DNA from: Phaseolus vulgaris | Taxonomy: Eukaryota; Streptophyta; Magnoliopsida; Fabales; Fabaceae | Reading direction: 5' to 3' | NCBI RefSeq assembly: GCF_000499845.2 | Contig: NC_023755.2 | Coordinates: forward strand, 1,555,530-1,619,529 | DNA length: 64,000 nucleotides | In this document: positions 36,259-48,704 of the stretch, one piece after another | How the letters are laid out: the number at the start of each line of letters is the position of its first letter | Position numbering within the stretch: position 1 is the first letter of the stretch | Notes under the pieces: generated by a model | Seen by the model: the letters and a program-made list of their open reading frames with translations, nothing else | The model's database searches: none | What the model was told of the DNA's origin: nothing | Position numbers and translations under genes: made by a program

Positions 36259-38590
36259 TGATTAATAAAAGGGTTTTAATGGAGGCAATATACAAAGCTA
36301 TCAAAGATAAAAAAAAAAGACTTTTGCTTTAACTTCAAGGATGTTGCAAACGAGTAGCAGAAGGGTGATTAGTAAAAGAATTTTAATGGAGGCAATCTAT
36401 AAATCTAACACAACTAACAAAGATAAAAAGGCTTTGGCTCTCTCCTCATCTCTCACTTTGGCTCTCACCCCCACTCTCACTTCTCTCAACATCCTTGAAT
36501 AAAAAGGGGTTTAATAGTGATAAACTACAAAGTTAAAAAAACTAACTACAAAATCAAGAAAGCTAATAAAGATAAAGAGACTCCGTCATTGGCGAAATAG
36601 CTTAACCGAGATCCTAAGATCCTCTTGAAAATAAGGATTTTTTTCTTGTACCAAACATTTGATCTTTATAATATATATGATTTCATGTTATATGAATGAT
36701 GCAAAATAATCTATTGATTCTATTCGCATACTCAAGTCAATTATGTTTACTTGTGTAAATTAATCAGAAGACGACACAATGTGTATACTTTTCCAATTCA
36801 TAATTTCATTTCAGACATGATAGAGAGAGTTCTTAATAAGATGCATAGTTATAAAAGTGATCAAATGCAGACATATTGATGATTGATCTCTACTCTTGGT
36901 TTAATTTGGATTAATCCAATTATGAGACAGATCATCAAAATCAGTAAACTAAAACTGCTTCACACCAAATAGTTTTATATTAATTTTATTCAAAAAATTT
37001 GTCCAAATTTTATATATTACAATATTATTTATAAATAATTTTTTTAAAATAATAAACAAAAAAGTAAAATTAAATTAGACTAACAGTATTAATTTATATT
37101 AACAACAATATTACACCATCAACACTTTAGTTTCATTAAAACAATAAAAATAATAAAACAAAACCAACAAAACAATTAAATAAAGTAAATATAAAACTTA
37201 TATCTAATAGACATTAAAAAAAACTTTATTTTCTTTAAAATACAATAGAATCAAACATATAATATACTTAATTATTTTTAAAAACCAAATATAATAATAA
37301 ACATAATCATTTATTTTTCATTCAAAATATCACAGAACTAATTTACCACAAGAAAAATTCTGTAGAGAGTAACTAATATATATAAATATATATAATATTC
37401 ACTCTGATTAAGAAATCTCTACACACAAAAAAATTATAGGAAGAAATTTTAGAATACCATCGTTATTAGTTACATTTCAATTTTATCAACCAACTATTTA
37501 AAAAATAAATAAATTATTTATAAATCATTATAAATATATTTTCCTCTTTTTCAATAATTTTAAAAATGTTATTTGATTGTTATGAACGTTAATATACTTG
37601 AAAACTTCAATTCAAGATTTGAAATAATATTGTTTATAAAAAAGTTTTCATTTCATTAATTAAATATTTTTCTTATATTTCACATCAATATTTGAATGTA
37701 AAATATTACTTGTTATTAAAATATTTTTTTCTCTTTCAAAATTCTCAAATTTGATTTTTTAATTATAATAATAATATAAAATAATTATGATAAAAATAAT
37801 AAAGCAAAGAAAAAACTTTCTTTAGTTCTATTCACAATATCTAAATTATATTTTATGCAGTTTACTTCTTAATTAACACAATCTGTTCTCATCCCACAAA
37901 AGTTAAACTATCATTCTTTTACCTTTACAAGTGTACTTAAATCTGTTCCTGTCAGATTATTATTAATTATTTTCTGTTGCATCTTTATAATTTTCCGTAA
38001 CTATGAAAATTCCTATTTGTCCTTGTAATTTATTAAAAAAATGACTTTCAAAATTTATATTTTATTTTTTTCATAAAAAAATATTTTTAAATTAAGTAAT
38101 AGGAAATTTTTTTGACTTTCAAATTATAATTTAAAAATTATATTTTTTACATATTTTTTTTTTTAAAGTTGCACAATATGAATAGATTTTTTCATAAAAA
38201 AAACTTCAATATGAACCTAAACACTTATTTTCTTGAGGGTATTTCTTCTTGTACTTCATAAAGTTCTTTATGCACCCCATCAAGTAGGTGAATTGATCAA
38301 ATGCATCATCTGATTTCAGACAACGTTTATGAAATATATGAATTCTAAAAATTATATTTAGAAAACTTTAACGAAAATAATTCAGAAATCATTAAAAACA
38401 AAGAATAAAATAATGATTTTTAGAAATTGATGGGTGCAAGAAAAATAAAATTTTTGATAAAGTGCACGCAGGAGAACAACAAGGAGGGTAGTTTTGTATT
38501 TTAATCCCATATGTTTGTACATTGAACTATATGGATGCAGAAAGAAATAACCAATAAGGTAATATACTATGGACTTTAAACTTCTGGAGA
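36259..38590. other. Decayed repeat copies then AT-rich intergenic DNA
   Basis: 36262-36420 holds two further degraded copies of the 114-bp unit (ttttaatggaggcaat twice). The rest is AT-rich. A possible small MITE with weak inverted ends lies at about 38240-38490. No gene is supported. Confidence 0.5.
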
Positions 38591-38598
38591 AGAGTCCA

Positions 38599-38667
38599 AG
38601 CCCAAGTATGTATTGGGCCGCATCATAGGTTTCTACCAAAACCCTAATATCTGAGTCACAAACCCTA
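38599..38667 (+). promoter_or_regulatory. Site II and telobox motifs of a ribosomal protein promoter
   Basis: Two site II elements (AGCCCA at 38599-38604 and TGGGCC at 38614-38619) are followed by a telobox AAACCCTAA at 38639-38647 and a second AAACCCTA at 38660-38667. This combination is typical of plant ribosomal protein genes and drives expression in dividing cells. The ATG is about 105 bases further on. Confidence 0.75.
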
Positions 38668-38771
38668 TTTTTTGGTGTTGTGAGAATCTCCGATAGATAG
38701 AGAACGCGGCATAACCTTTCTTCTCTGTGTGTGTGCATCAACCACAGCCAGAAGCCGAACCAGAAGCCGCC

Positions 38772-40050
38772 ATGGCCACTGCAAGGACTGTCAAGGACGT
38801 TTCTCCCCATGAGTTCGTCAAGGCCTACTCTTCTCACCTTAAGCGATCTGGCAAGGTCATTCCTTCTCTTGTTTCTATTTTGGCTTCAAGGAATGTTGTT
38901 CATTTTCTCTATTGTTTTTATGATGTTTTTGTTCAGTGGTTATGTTCATCTGTGTTTCTGTATAAAGTTGAGTGTTTTCAATTGGGTTGTGTTCAAGTTT
39001 GCAACTTGATCTTCTTTGATGCGAGTGAGCTTTCTGTGTTGAGTTTGATCATAAATGAGCATGATAAAGGAAGTTTATTAGCATCTGCATAGGAAATAGA
39101 TGACCTATTGTATAGGTGATTCAGAAGGAAGCATTTGTTTGTAATTTGGGATTAGTCTCTTTCTTTTAGTAGTGTGTTGACCTAGCTTTAGGAAGATCTT
39201 TCATTTGGTTGCGATTTTGTATGTTTTAAACAGGTTCTTTATGTTCTGGGTTGTGTAATTGTGACTAATTCTCTGAACAGTGGGGAACTTTTTGTCAGTT
39301 TTAATTGGTTATTTTCACTATATGGGTGATGTCTTTTAAAAATATCTTGTTATTGATATGTCTATTTAATTTTTACTTTTGGTTCTAAGCAGATGGAGCT
39401 GCCTGAGTGGACTGATATTGTTAAAACAGCAAAATTTAAGGAGTTGGCTCCCTATGATCCTGACTGGTACTATGTTAGGGCTGGTGAGTTTCTTTTTGAC
39501 TGTGCTTTTGTAATGCAATTTCTGTTCAATTTGTTGAAAATTTCAATGATATGGTGGTGAGATGTGCTGTGTTTAATTCAAATCTTGAACAATTTCAGCT
39601 TCCATGGCAAGAAAGATCTACTTGAGAGGAGGACTTGGTGTTGGTGCATTTCAGAGGATTTATGGCGGGAGCAAGAGGAACGGTAGCCGTCCACCTCATT
39701 TCTGCAAGAGCAGTGGTTCCATTGCCCGTGACATTCTTCAGCAGTTGCAAACCATGAACATCATTGAACTAGATACCAAGGGGTAAGCTCTCTAATTGGG
39801 TAGTCTCCTACAGTTTATTTTATCTATTCTACAATGTTAAGGATTATAGCTATAGCTTGTCTTTGGCAATTATTGAGTTGTGCTGCATAGCTTGTCTTTG
39901 GCAATTGTTTGTCCTTCTGCATCAGAATGTGATAATCTTTATTCATGTGATAACATTGATCCACCCTTTTATCTCAGTGGCAGGAGAATCACTCCCAGTG
40001 GCCGGCGGGATCTTGATCAAGTTGCGGGACGCATTGTGGTTGCACCTTGA
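38772..40050 (+). CDS. RPS19: 40S ribosomal protein eS19
   Basis: Four exons (38772-38855, 39393-39483, 39599-39782, 39978-40050) give 143 residues, the normal plant eS19 length. The sequence begins [19 protein letters not shown], continues [75 protein letters not shown] and ends [20 protein letters not shown] followed by VAP. These are the hallmark eS19 segments. The protein sits on the small subunit head and is needed for 18S rRNA maturation. All splice sites are GT/AG and the reading frame is intact, so this looks like a functional copy. Promoter site II and telobox motifs support co-regulation with other ribosomal protein genes. Plant genomes usually carry two to four copies; which one this is is unknown. 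Confidence 0.97.
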
Positions 40051-40083
40051 TCTTTAAACTGCCTATAAAGTCTAGTCTGCTGT

Positions 40084-40129
40084 GATGTGAGGATAACAGA
40101 TGTGTTAGAGAGATGTGAGGATAACAGAT
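40084..40129. repeat. 28-bp offset duplication in the eS19 3' UTR
   Basis: gatgtgaggataacagat occurs at 40084-40101 and again at 40112-40129. Confidence 0.9.
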
Positions 40130-41639
40130 TATGCGCAAATTTTTGATTTTAGACTTGTCTTTCTACTTATTGGACGTGCTTAATGTTTATGATGTTGTTG
40201 CTTTCAGTCTTTAAGGAGTAACCATGCATTTGCCATTATGATCTCTTTAATTTCTGTAGCACTGGTCACTTCTCCCATTATCGTTTAATATGCAGAAAAT
40301 AAATTAAACCAGTATGAATAAGTTTTTGCTAACAATGTCAAATAATATATTATGTAATCATAGGATGGATTAATTTTCCATTGTTAGTTCTGTTATGAGA
40401 TTTGATTTTTTGTGAGTGATTAACCATGTTTTTAAAAAAACTGATAGGATAAAAATGTATAATGTTTCTCTCTTGTAAGTGCTTAATGATTTTTGCACTA
40501 GTGTATATTATATGCATTATCCTTAAAAAATAAAGAATAAAATAGATTGTTTGGTTATCATTGAAACATAAGCAAGAAGCATGGCTGATAATCTATATAC
40601 AATATATACTGGAGGTTGCATACCAAGATGGCCTTTCAAATACTAAATTTATGTTAAATGAGGAAGTAGTACACAATAAAGATGAAAATGATTTTGATTA
40701 TGAATATATATCTAATGATGCTAACGATAATATCGGTGATGATTACAAAATTATATGATAAAGATGAAGAAGATGATGACATGTTTTAAAATATATTTGG
40801 TTAACTCTTCATATTAATCCACATACAAAATATACCCTCGCCATTTAGTTATATATAATTCAGAGAATTATGAAAAATACTTATATAATACAGATAATTA
40901 TGAAAAATACTTATTAAATTTAAGTGAATCTATGTATTATGAATATAACGTTATATACAGGATACAATTTTTCAGAGATAAGTTGTTAAAGAACTCCTCA
41001 ATATATTAATGACATGTGAGTGTGTTATTTCACCATATATGAGTGTGTTATTTCACCTTATATTATATAATAAATAAAGTGACTTGATTTCCAATTGTAT
41101 AAGATCATAACCAATTTATCATATTAAATAGGTGAGTACATATGTATTAAGATTTTAATTAATGTCTTCTGGGAATGAGGTTGGAATGAGGTTGGAGTAA
41201 GGATTCGTTGTTTGTTTCTATTATTTTTGAGTTGCTTGTGCGGATGGAGAAGCACGTGAGTAGTAAATTGACATCTTCACACAAATATGCGAATTTGAGA
41301 AGATTACATGTAGGAATATATCATTTTACGTTGATACTTTGCTGCATCACAATTTTCTCAAACTGGACATTGTGCGAGGAATCAATGCAGAGAAAGCATT
41401 TTGAAAAAGGTAAAATCAAGGTAAAATCGATTATCATCCAATATTTTGTCATACAAAAAATGTTCAGGAAAATCGTCGATTTTGGAGACTTTGTATTGAA
41501 GGGATAATCGATTCTTGTTTAGCTTTAGTCATGAAAATCAATTTTTGCAAACTTTGTACTTATGAGATAATCGATTCTTGTTTATCTATTTATCCTGAAA
41601 ACATGATAATCGATTTTCATGCTTGTTGTATAGAATGCC
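40130..41639. other. AT-rich intergenic DNA
   Basis: After the eS19 3' UTR no gene is supported. A cluster of taatcgatt motifs at about 41430-41620 may be part of an old LTR. A 65-residue acidic open frame at 40561-40758 has no recognisable homology. Confidence 0.5.
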
Positions 41640-42400
41640 AAATTGATTTTTATTTAATTAGGACTTTAAATATTCACAATTTATATTTATTTAAGATTTT
41701 GAATATTTTAGGAATTTTATATATTTATTTTTTTTTATTTAAATAGGACTTTAAATATTTAGGATTTGTATTTGCATTAATTTAAAAATCTGAATATTTA
41801 GAAATTTTATATATTTTAAATTTTTTATTTAAATAGAACTTTAAATATTTTGAATTTGTATTTGTATTTATTTAAAATTCTGAATATTTTAGAAATTTTA
41901 TATATTTTTTATTTAAATAGAACATTAAATACTTAGGATTTGTATTTATTTAAAATTTTGAATATTTTAAAATTTTTATATATTTCATATTTTTTATTTA
42001 AATAGGACATTAAATATTAAGAATTTTATTTATTTAAGATTTTAAATAATTTATAAATTTTATATATTTCATATTTTTATTTAAATAAAACATTAAATAT
42101 TCATAATTCGTATTTATTTAAGATTTTGAATATTTTAAGAATTTTATATATTTCAAATTTTTATTTAAATAAAACTTTAAATATTTAGGATTAGTATTTA
42201 TTTATTTATTTAATATTTTGAATATTTTAAGATTTTTATATAATTCATATTTGTATTTAAATAGGACATTTAGAATTTGTATTTATTTAATATTTTGAAT
42301 ATTTTAAGAATATTATATATTTCATATTTTTTATTTAAATATGACATAAAAAATTAAGATTTTTTTATTTAAATTTTTGAATATTTCAATAATTATTTAT
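41640..42400. repeat. AT-rich tandem array with an 84-bp unit, about nine copies
   Basis: The anchor atttaaatagga (or variants) recurs near 41651, 41737, 41827, 41911, 41995, 42079, 42163, 42257 and 42332, mostly 84 bp apart. Each unit holds cattaaatatt, tttgtatttatttaa and gaattttatatattt. Spacings of 75-94 bp at the ends show decay at the flanks and a more regular centre. Confidence 0.9.
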
Positions 42401-42659
42401 TTTTATGTAACAATATCCAATTTCATATTTATTTCAAAATTTAACAATATCCAATTTTTACATATATAACCTGTTTTAGACAAATGAATATTATGTCAGT
42501 GAAGCATGTGAGTACCACCCATTTTCCGCAAATGATTAGTGGAACTTCAAATTCTGACTATTATTTTTTCTGAAAATAATTATTTACAACAATTTAATTA
42601 ACCCAAATTTAAAAAAATATTAATTTATTATTTAATATAACATGAGGAAGTTTAAAAGT

Positions 42660-42832
42660 TTACATTTTATACAAATTAAATTGTTTTTCGGTCATCACAT
42701 CACTCACAAACTTCATAAATCATCTTAACAAATTCACTCTAACATCCTTCAATCTAAACAACATTCTCTCCCCACAAATACAAATCCCCTCTCCATTCCT
42801 ACAAATTCCCTCCTCAATCCAAGCACAACGTA
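42660..42832. mobile_element. Right end of a second Tourist-like MITE
   Basis: Resembles the right end of the 2227-2910 MITE: catcacatcactcac, tcactctaacatcctt, then ctcaatccaagcacaacg followed by TAA at 42830-42832. The left end could not be placed; it may lie across the 84-bp array. Confidence 0.4.
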
Positions 42833-42990
42833 AGTGAAAGGAAAAAATATCTTTACTAAACTCAAGGAATTGTAATTATCCCAATCACGTGCTTCGCACG
42901 AGGAAAACACATAAGCTAAAATTTATTTTATTATATTGTCTTTTCCAATGTTTCTTCCAACTAAACAGAATCAATTGAATAATTTGCACT

Positions 42991-43294
42991 AATAATATAT
43001 AATTTGATTCTCTTCATTGCAGAAGATTATCATATCAGATTATTCTGATGTACTAGATATTAGAATGTAGGAGAATATCAATTTATTTTGTCTATATAAA
43101 TTCTTACTCGTACATTCACTTGATTTCAAAACCAGGTTTCAGAATAATGTATAATTTGATTCTGTTCATTGCAGAAGATTATCATATCAGATTATTCTAA
43201 TGTACTAGATATTAGAATGTAGGAGAATATCACTTTATTTTTTCTATATAAATTCTTACTCATACATTCACTTGATTTCAAAACCAGGTTTCAG
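42991..43294. repeat. 152-bp tandem duplication (two copies)
   Basis: Copies 42991-43142 and 43143-43294 share gcagaagattatcatatcag, tgtactagatattagaatg, tctatataaattcttact and acttgatttcaaaaccagg, with only a few substitutions. Each copy contains a TATA-like tctatataaa. Confidence 0.93.
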
Positions 43295-43385
43295 TGCTAC
43301 CTGCTGGAAGCACAAGTTTGAACAACACCGGTTGGATAACAGAAACAGAAAGTTGTAGTGAAACCGCAAGCTAAAATAATTCAGT

Positions 43386-46300
43386 TCAGTGCCTAAAGTG
43401 CCTCACATTGGTAAAGAGTAGTGAAACACCATATTTGTTACAACAATCTATGGCATCCTGGTCCCTCATGCTCCCACCTGGTTCTGCAATAACACCAATT
43501 CCACTTTCACATGCTTCTTCCACAGCATCTTTCCAAGCTGTTCAGAGATTGAGAGATGTATCCATGTTAACAAAATGATCAAAATGAAAAAGCAACTATC
43601 ACAACATAGCTATTCAATTTGGTATAGACTTTAGTTTCAGTGCCTAATATTGTCTTGGTTTTATTTGTCTCCAAAGAATGTATGCATCAGAAAGAATTCC
43701 TAATACACCACTAAATGTGTTGTTCATAACACAAACAAAACACAGTGAACTCCGGTATTGCAAACATTTTATATGACAATAACACTTACCAAATGGAAAG
43801 AAGGCATCACTGGCCAAGGCTGCTCCTTTAACTTCATCTCCAGCTTTTCTCATTGCTATTCTCAAGCTCTCCACACGGTTTGGTTGCCCACTTCCCATAC
43901 CTAACATACAATTGTTCTGCAAAAGATTATAACAAAAGGATCAGTTTCTTGAACTTAAACAAGGTAGAGAAAAGTTTCATGGTATGGTATGAGAGATTAC
44001 AACCTTGGCTATCACAATAGCATTGCTTTTGACATGCTTCACACACAACCATGCAAACTCCGCATCACGCAGTTCATCAGCTTGTGGAGCCTTCCCCGAG
44101 ACGACGTTGAACTTGATGTCTTGAGGGGTTAAGTCATCTGAATCCTGAGCTAACCAACCTCCACCAACCTGTCTGAGTGAAAGCTTTCCCGCTTCATTCT
44201 TTTTTGCTTCAAGAATCCTTAGAGTCTTGGACTTCCCACGCAGAATCTCAAGTCCCTTCTCTGAATAGCTAGGTGCAACTACTATTTCATAAAACATCCT
44301 TGTCTGACCGTCTGTGGGGCTTCTGAATTCTCGGATTTCTCTAGCAAGTGCCTAAAATATATGAAAATATTAGAAACACTAAGTATATATCATTGTTCCT
44401 CCTTGGCTTAAAATGCAAAACCACGAACTGGGTCACCTTGCATCACTTGAAAAGAAGAAAAAATATATTTGATATAGATAAGAAACCAAAAACAACAGTA
44501 AAAATCAAGCATTATCCGACTCAGATTAAATTCAAATAGAATATTTACCTCATCAATTTCCGTGTTGAAGGCTACAATTCCACCAAATGCACTCACGGGA
44601 TCGGCTTTAACAGCCAGTCTGTAGGCTTCAAGAATATCATCACGAGATGCTACCCCACATGGATTGGTATGCTTCACTACTACACAGGTGGGGTTCTTAA
44701 ACTCACATACACAGTTCCAAGCTGCATCAGCATCCAAGTAGTTATTATATGACATCTCCTGCATGATAATTTTAAGGTTGTAATGTTAGGGGAATTGCAT
44801 AATGATTTATAGAAACTGTACAAAATTTCAATAAAAAACTCTTGAAATATGAGATACATTTGGCAGTAAATTTAGATGATCAGATGAAAGATATTAGTGG
44901 GTTGACTCCCACCTTTCCATGGTGTTGGATGGCTGTAGCAATTCCACCAGCATTAACCTCAGAAAGTTTTTTGTCGACATAGAATGCAGCTTTTTGATGG
45001 GGATTTTCACCATAACGGAGAGAGCTTTTGAGTGAAAGAGGCACTGTTAAGCTAGGAGGGAATTTATCTGTCATCAAGTAGAGAATAAGTAAATGTATTG
45101 AGCACATAAAAACTAACAATAGCACTTGAAATATTTAAATTAAATACATATTATATATAGCATGATGTACCTCGCATAACAATATACAGACAGTTCTGTT
45201 CTTGATACTGTAAACTATTTTCAGAATTAAATATATGATTTCAAATTTGTTCATGATTTCAAAAACTTCAAAATTAGAAAATATATGAGATACATGAATA
45301 TTAGTACACCAATTCATCTGCTAGGTGTAGAATAAGCTTTAACATTATGGGATTATATTTATGAATTATTATCATTTTCTTGTAATCAACGTTTCCATCT
45401 CACAAGTAAATGAAGTAACAACAGTTGAGTGTGAATCAATAATTAATTCCTCACAAACTTGAAGTACCTCCCACACTCTGCTTCCACAACCACTCAGATA
45501 CCGCAGAATCATAGGAAGCAACATGTTGAAAAGCTTTCCATGCAAGTTTTAGTCTGAACTTTTGATCATCCTGGTTTCCTTTAAGAAATTCCAGAAGAGC
45601 AGGGTAATCTTCTGTATCAACCACTACTAAAACATCCTTGTGATTCTGCTCAAAAAAGAATTTATCACCATATATTCAAAATATTTCAATAGAAAAAATA
45701 AAAAATTCAGGTCAAAGTCAGTATGCGATGAACAGGAGTTCTTGTACTTTCCACAGAAGTAGTTCAGTGGTATACAGGATATTTTCTGAGCCATTCTAGA
45801 AACCTTTTAAGTTTTCATGACAAGATATAGCTTTATGAATGGAGCCAAGAGATCAAATTTATTAGAGGTTTGGCATATTCAGTCAAACAAACCACCTTTG
45901 CAGCAGCTCTAATCATGGCTGGACCACCAATGTCAATATTTTCAATTCCATCCTCAAATTCAATGCCACCAGCTGATGTGACTTTATCGTAAAATGGGTA
46001 CAAGTTCACCACCACAACATCAAAAGTACCTAAAAGGGAAAATTTTAAATCACAAAGGCTAAACGAGCACAACCTAAATTGAACAGAAAACTAGCACCAT
46101 GAACTTATAGCTGTCGATAACATATCTTACCAATTCCATGTGTATTAAGAGCTTCAATGTGATGTTTTAGGTCCCTTCTAGCCAGGATACCCCCATGTAC
46201 GTTAGGGTGCAAAGTTTTGACGCGGCCATCAAGCTGTGAAAAAACCCAATGCATTCTTGTCATAAGCTTGCACATGTTTAAGCAAACTTCAAAGGAGTTA

Positions 46301-48704
46301 GTGAGCCTTCTGATAGTAAGTCCATATTGAGACCAAACCCAGACACAACGGTAAAAGCTGTAACTAGGGGAATGGTTGGCTATGGGCCTAAATTTATGAT
46401 ATATTCACTCTGTTATGAGGGTGTCAACGTTTATAAGATTAACATATTGGAAACCATTAAAGTTACTTAAAAGAAACATCATAACAGCTAAAGTTCTGCA
46501 GGAAAATATCAGCAGAAAACTAAAGTCTTGTAATCCAATAAAAAACATTAAAAGCAGCATGACAAAGCAATTAGAAAACACGATTAAGACCCTGCTTAAA
46601 TAAGCTTTTTCTTCAATATACACATAGTAGATGAAAATAAGGTAAAATTGATTAAGTTTCTGTTTACAAGTTAAAATCAACTCATACACGTCAGTTTTCG
46701 GAGAGGGCCACTAGATTAGAGAACTTCTATAATAGTTAAAGTGCAAAAGTTTTTTAATTAAATATGGAGAAACTTAATTCATTTTACATCCTTATTTTCT
46801 TTTTCTAGAAGTTCTCATAAAAATGTTTATCCAAACAGGGCTTGATCACATGATAATTCATAGACGTATGATCAGAAGTTCCAGCACTAGAATTGTTCAT
46901 GAGTTTAGAGAGGAGAACTCAAGCAGCAAAGCGCACACACCATTTCAGGGAACTGAGTAAGCTGTTCTACTTTAGTAACAGCTACTCCAGCGCTCTCCAA
47001 AGAAGAAGCTGTTCCTCCAGTTGAAACAATAGTGTATCTACAATTTAATAGAGGAACTGTCAATAGTTCACTATAGCAACTGAAGCTTCTTGAGATTCCA
47101 TAAACCATATAAAAAAGGCAAGTATGGATAAATAGAATAAAAAAATAAAGGAGTATAAGAAACACAAGTATTCTAACATGTTAGAAAATGAGCTCATTGA
47201 TTGAAATAATTTATTTACCCTAATTCCTGGAGCCCATTGCCAACAAATGCAAGATCTTTCTTATCTGACAATGATATCAAGGCTTGCTTGCTCCCTGTTT
47301 CACAGCAAAACACCGTATGCCAGAAACAGTTATTCTTACATTTTAAATATACAAAACATCACCAAAGGGTAAAATATGGGTATATTTTGACACTTAAAAA
47401 ATTAACAGTAAAGATGTATTGTCTAAACTGAAATCACAGAATAAATACAAATTCACTCATAATTAAAATTAACTGGTTTGAATGGAACAGAGGTAAGGAA
47501 AGTTATTCAAAACATTTTTGTGGCGCAAATCACCAAACCTTAATAGATTGGGACTGGTTTGTATCTTAAATTAGGAGGACTTACTGTACGCCAAACATAC
47601 AAGATACAACTGCTGCGGATGTATTTAATATAGTAAAACACTGAATTTATTTATTCACAATTGTCTCAAAAGCAGTTATTATTTATGCAATTATGTCTTG
47701 CACTCAAACTTACAAGTGATCCTTAGAAGTCAAAAGGCTCAGACATTTGAAGATAGCTCTGTAAATGCTAATTTGAAGACACAAACAAAAGTTGCAAAAC
47801 AAATAGTTGCTAATGCATTACCAACCAACTCATAACAGTGGATATGAACAAGGGGAGTCTTTGCATGTTTGGAATAACATTTAGGATGCACGCAACATAA
47901 AGTTACCAAATAATCATCAGCAAAACATCCACACAGAATCAATGATTCTGCATACTACTCCTGGAAATAATGAATAGCTTATGTGTGATAGAAAAAGGAC
48001 CAGAAACATTAGTAAGCCCAAAATCTCGGCAAAAATCAGTGCGGATTAATCACACAAGCTCAAGCAATAAAAAACCAAAACAACATTAAGAGAGAAATAT
48101 AACCACCCTTTGAGATTAGAATAACAAAGACACGAATTCAATCCACTCCACTTGAAGCCAAAGATATGGTATTGTGTAAATCACCCCATTAGATAAAAAA
48201 AAAGATTCTTTTTGTTACCCTTTGAGTGGTGAAAAGGCAAAGAGGGTTGAAAACGTACACAAACAAAACCCCTGAATAAAAAAATTGAAAACACAAAGAA
48301 AAGAGGTGGTGGGAAAGCACCAGGAGCAGAGGAAGAAGAAGCAGTTTTAGAAGCTGCCAGAGTCTCAATCTCAGCCATGGCTTTGATGGGAACACCCCTG
48401 AAGTGCAGTGAAGATGACCGCACCTGAACATGCCCAATTGAAAACCAATATCATTGAACAACAACAGAGTCAGATATTAGCAGATAAACAATAAAATAAA
48501 AAAAGCAGTAAGATAACATCAAAGAATAAACTGAAGACAGTGAAAAAAGAAGAAGAGGAATACCAAAGTTGTGGATAAGAGATGGGAAGAGAAGTTGTGG
48601 GGGGTTGTGAGGGAATAAGGAGAGTGAAGAGTTCCACAGAGAATGCGAGAGGGGATGGTGGCTGCGGTGGTGGCTGCGGCGGAGGAAGCACCCAACACAA
48701 ACAT
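43386..48704 (-). CDS. PURH: Bifunctional purine biosynthesis protein PurH (AICAR transformylase / IMP cyclohydrolase), plastid-targeted
   Basis: Twelve exons (48564-48704, 48321-48423, 47219-47294, 46941-47037, 46131-46233, 45896-46029, 45468-45645, 44913-45067, 44549-44758, 44004-44351, 43790-43916, 43386-43537) join in frame to 607 residues. It catalyses the last two steps of de novo IMP synthesis: formylation of AICAR with 10-formyl-THF, then ring closure. Residues 1 to about 65 are Ser/Thr/Ala-rich, fitting a plastid transit peptide. The cyclohydrolase (MGS-fold) part has [45 protein letters not shown] and [11 protein letters not shown]. The transformylase part has [26 protein letters not shown] (catalytic Lys-His pair at about 358-359), [50 protein letters not shown] and ends NVRHFRH. 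All expected motifs are intact, so the gene is probably functional. Confidence 0.97.

Noticed and set aside
40561..40758. 65-codon acidic open frame
   Set aside because: No homology or splice context; the Asp/Asn-rich tail follows from gat/aat-rich DNA.
44408..44460. Short coding-like stretch inside a PURH intron ([13 protein letters not shown])
   Set aside because: The flanking exons 9 and 10 join perfectly without it and it is followed by a stop.
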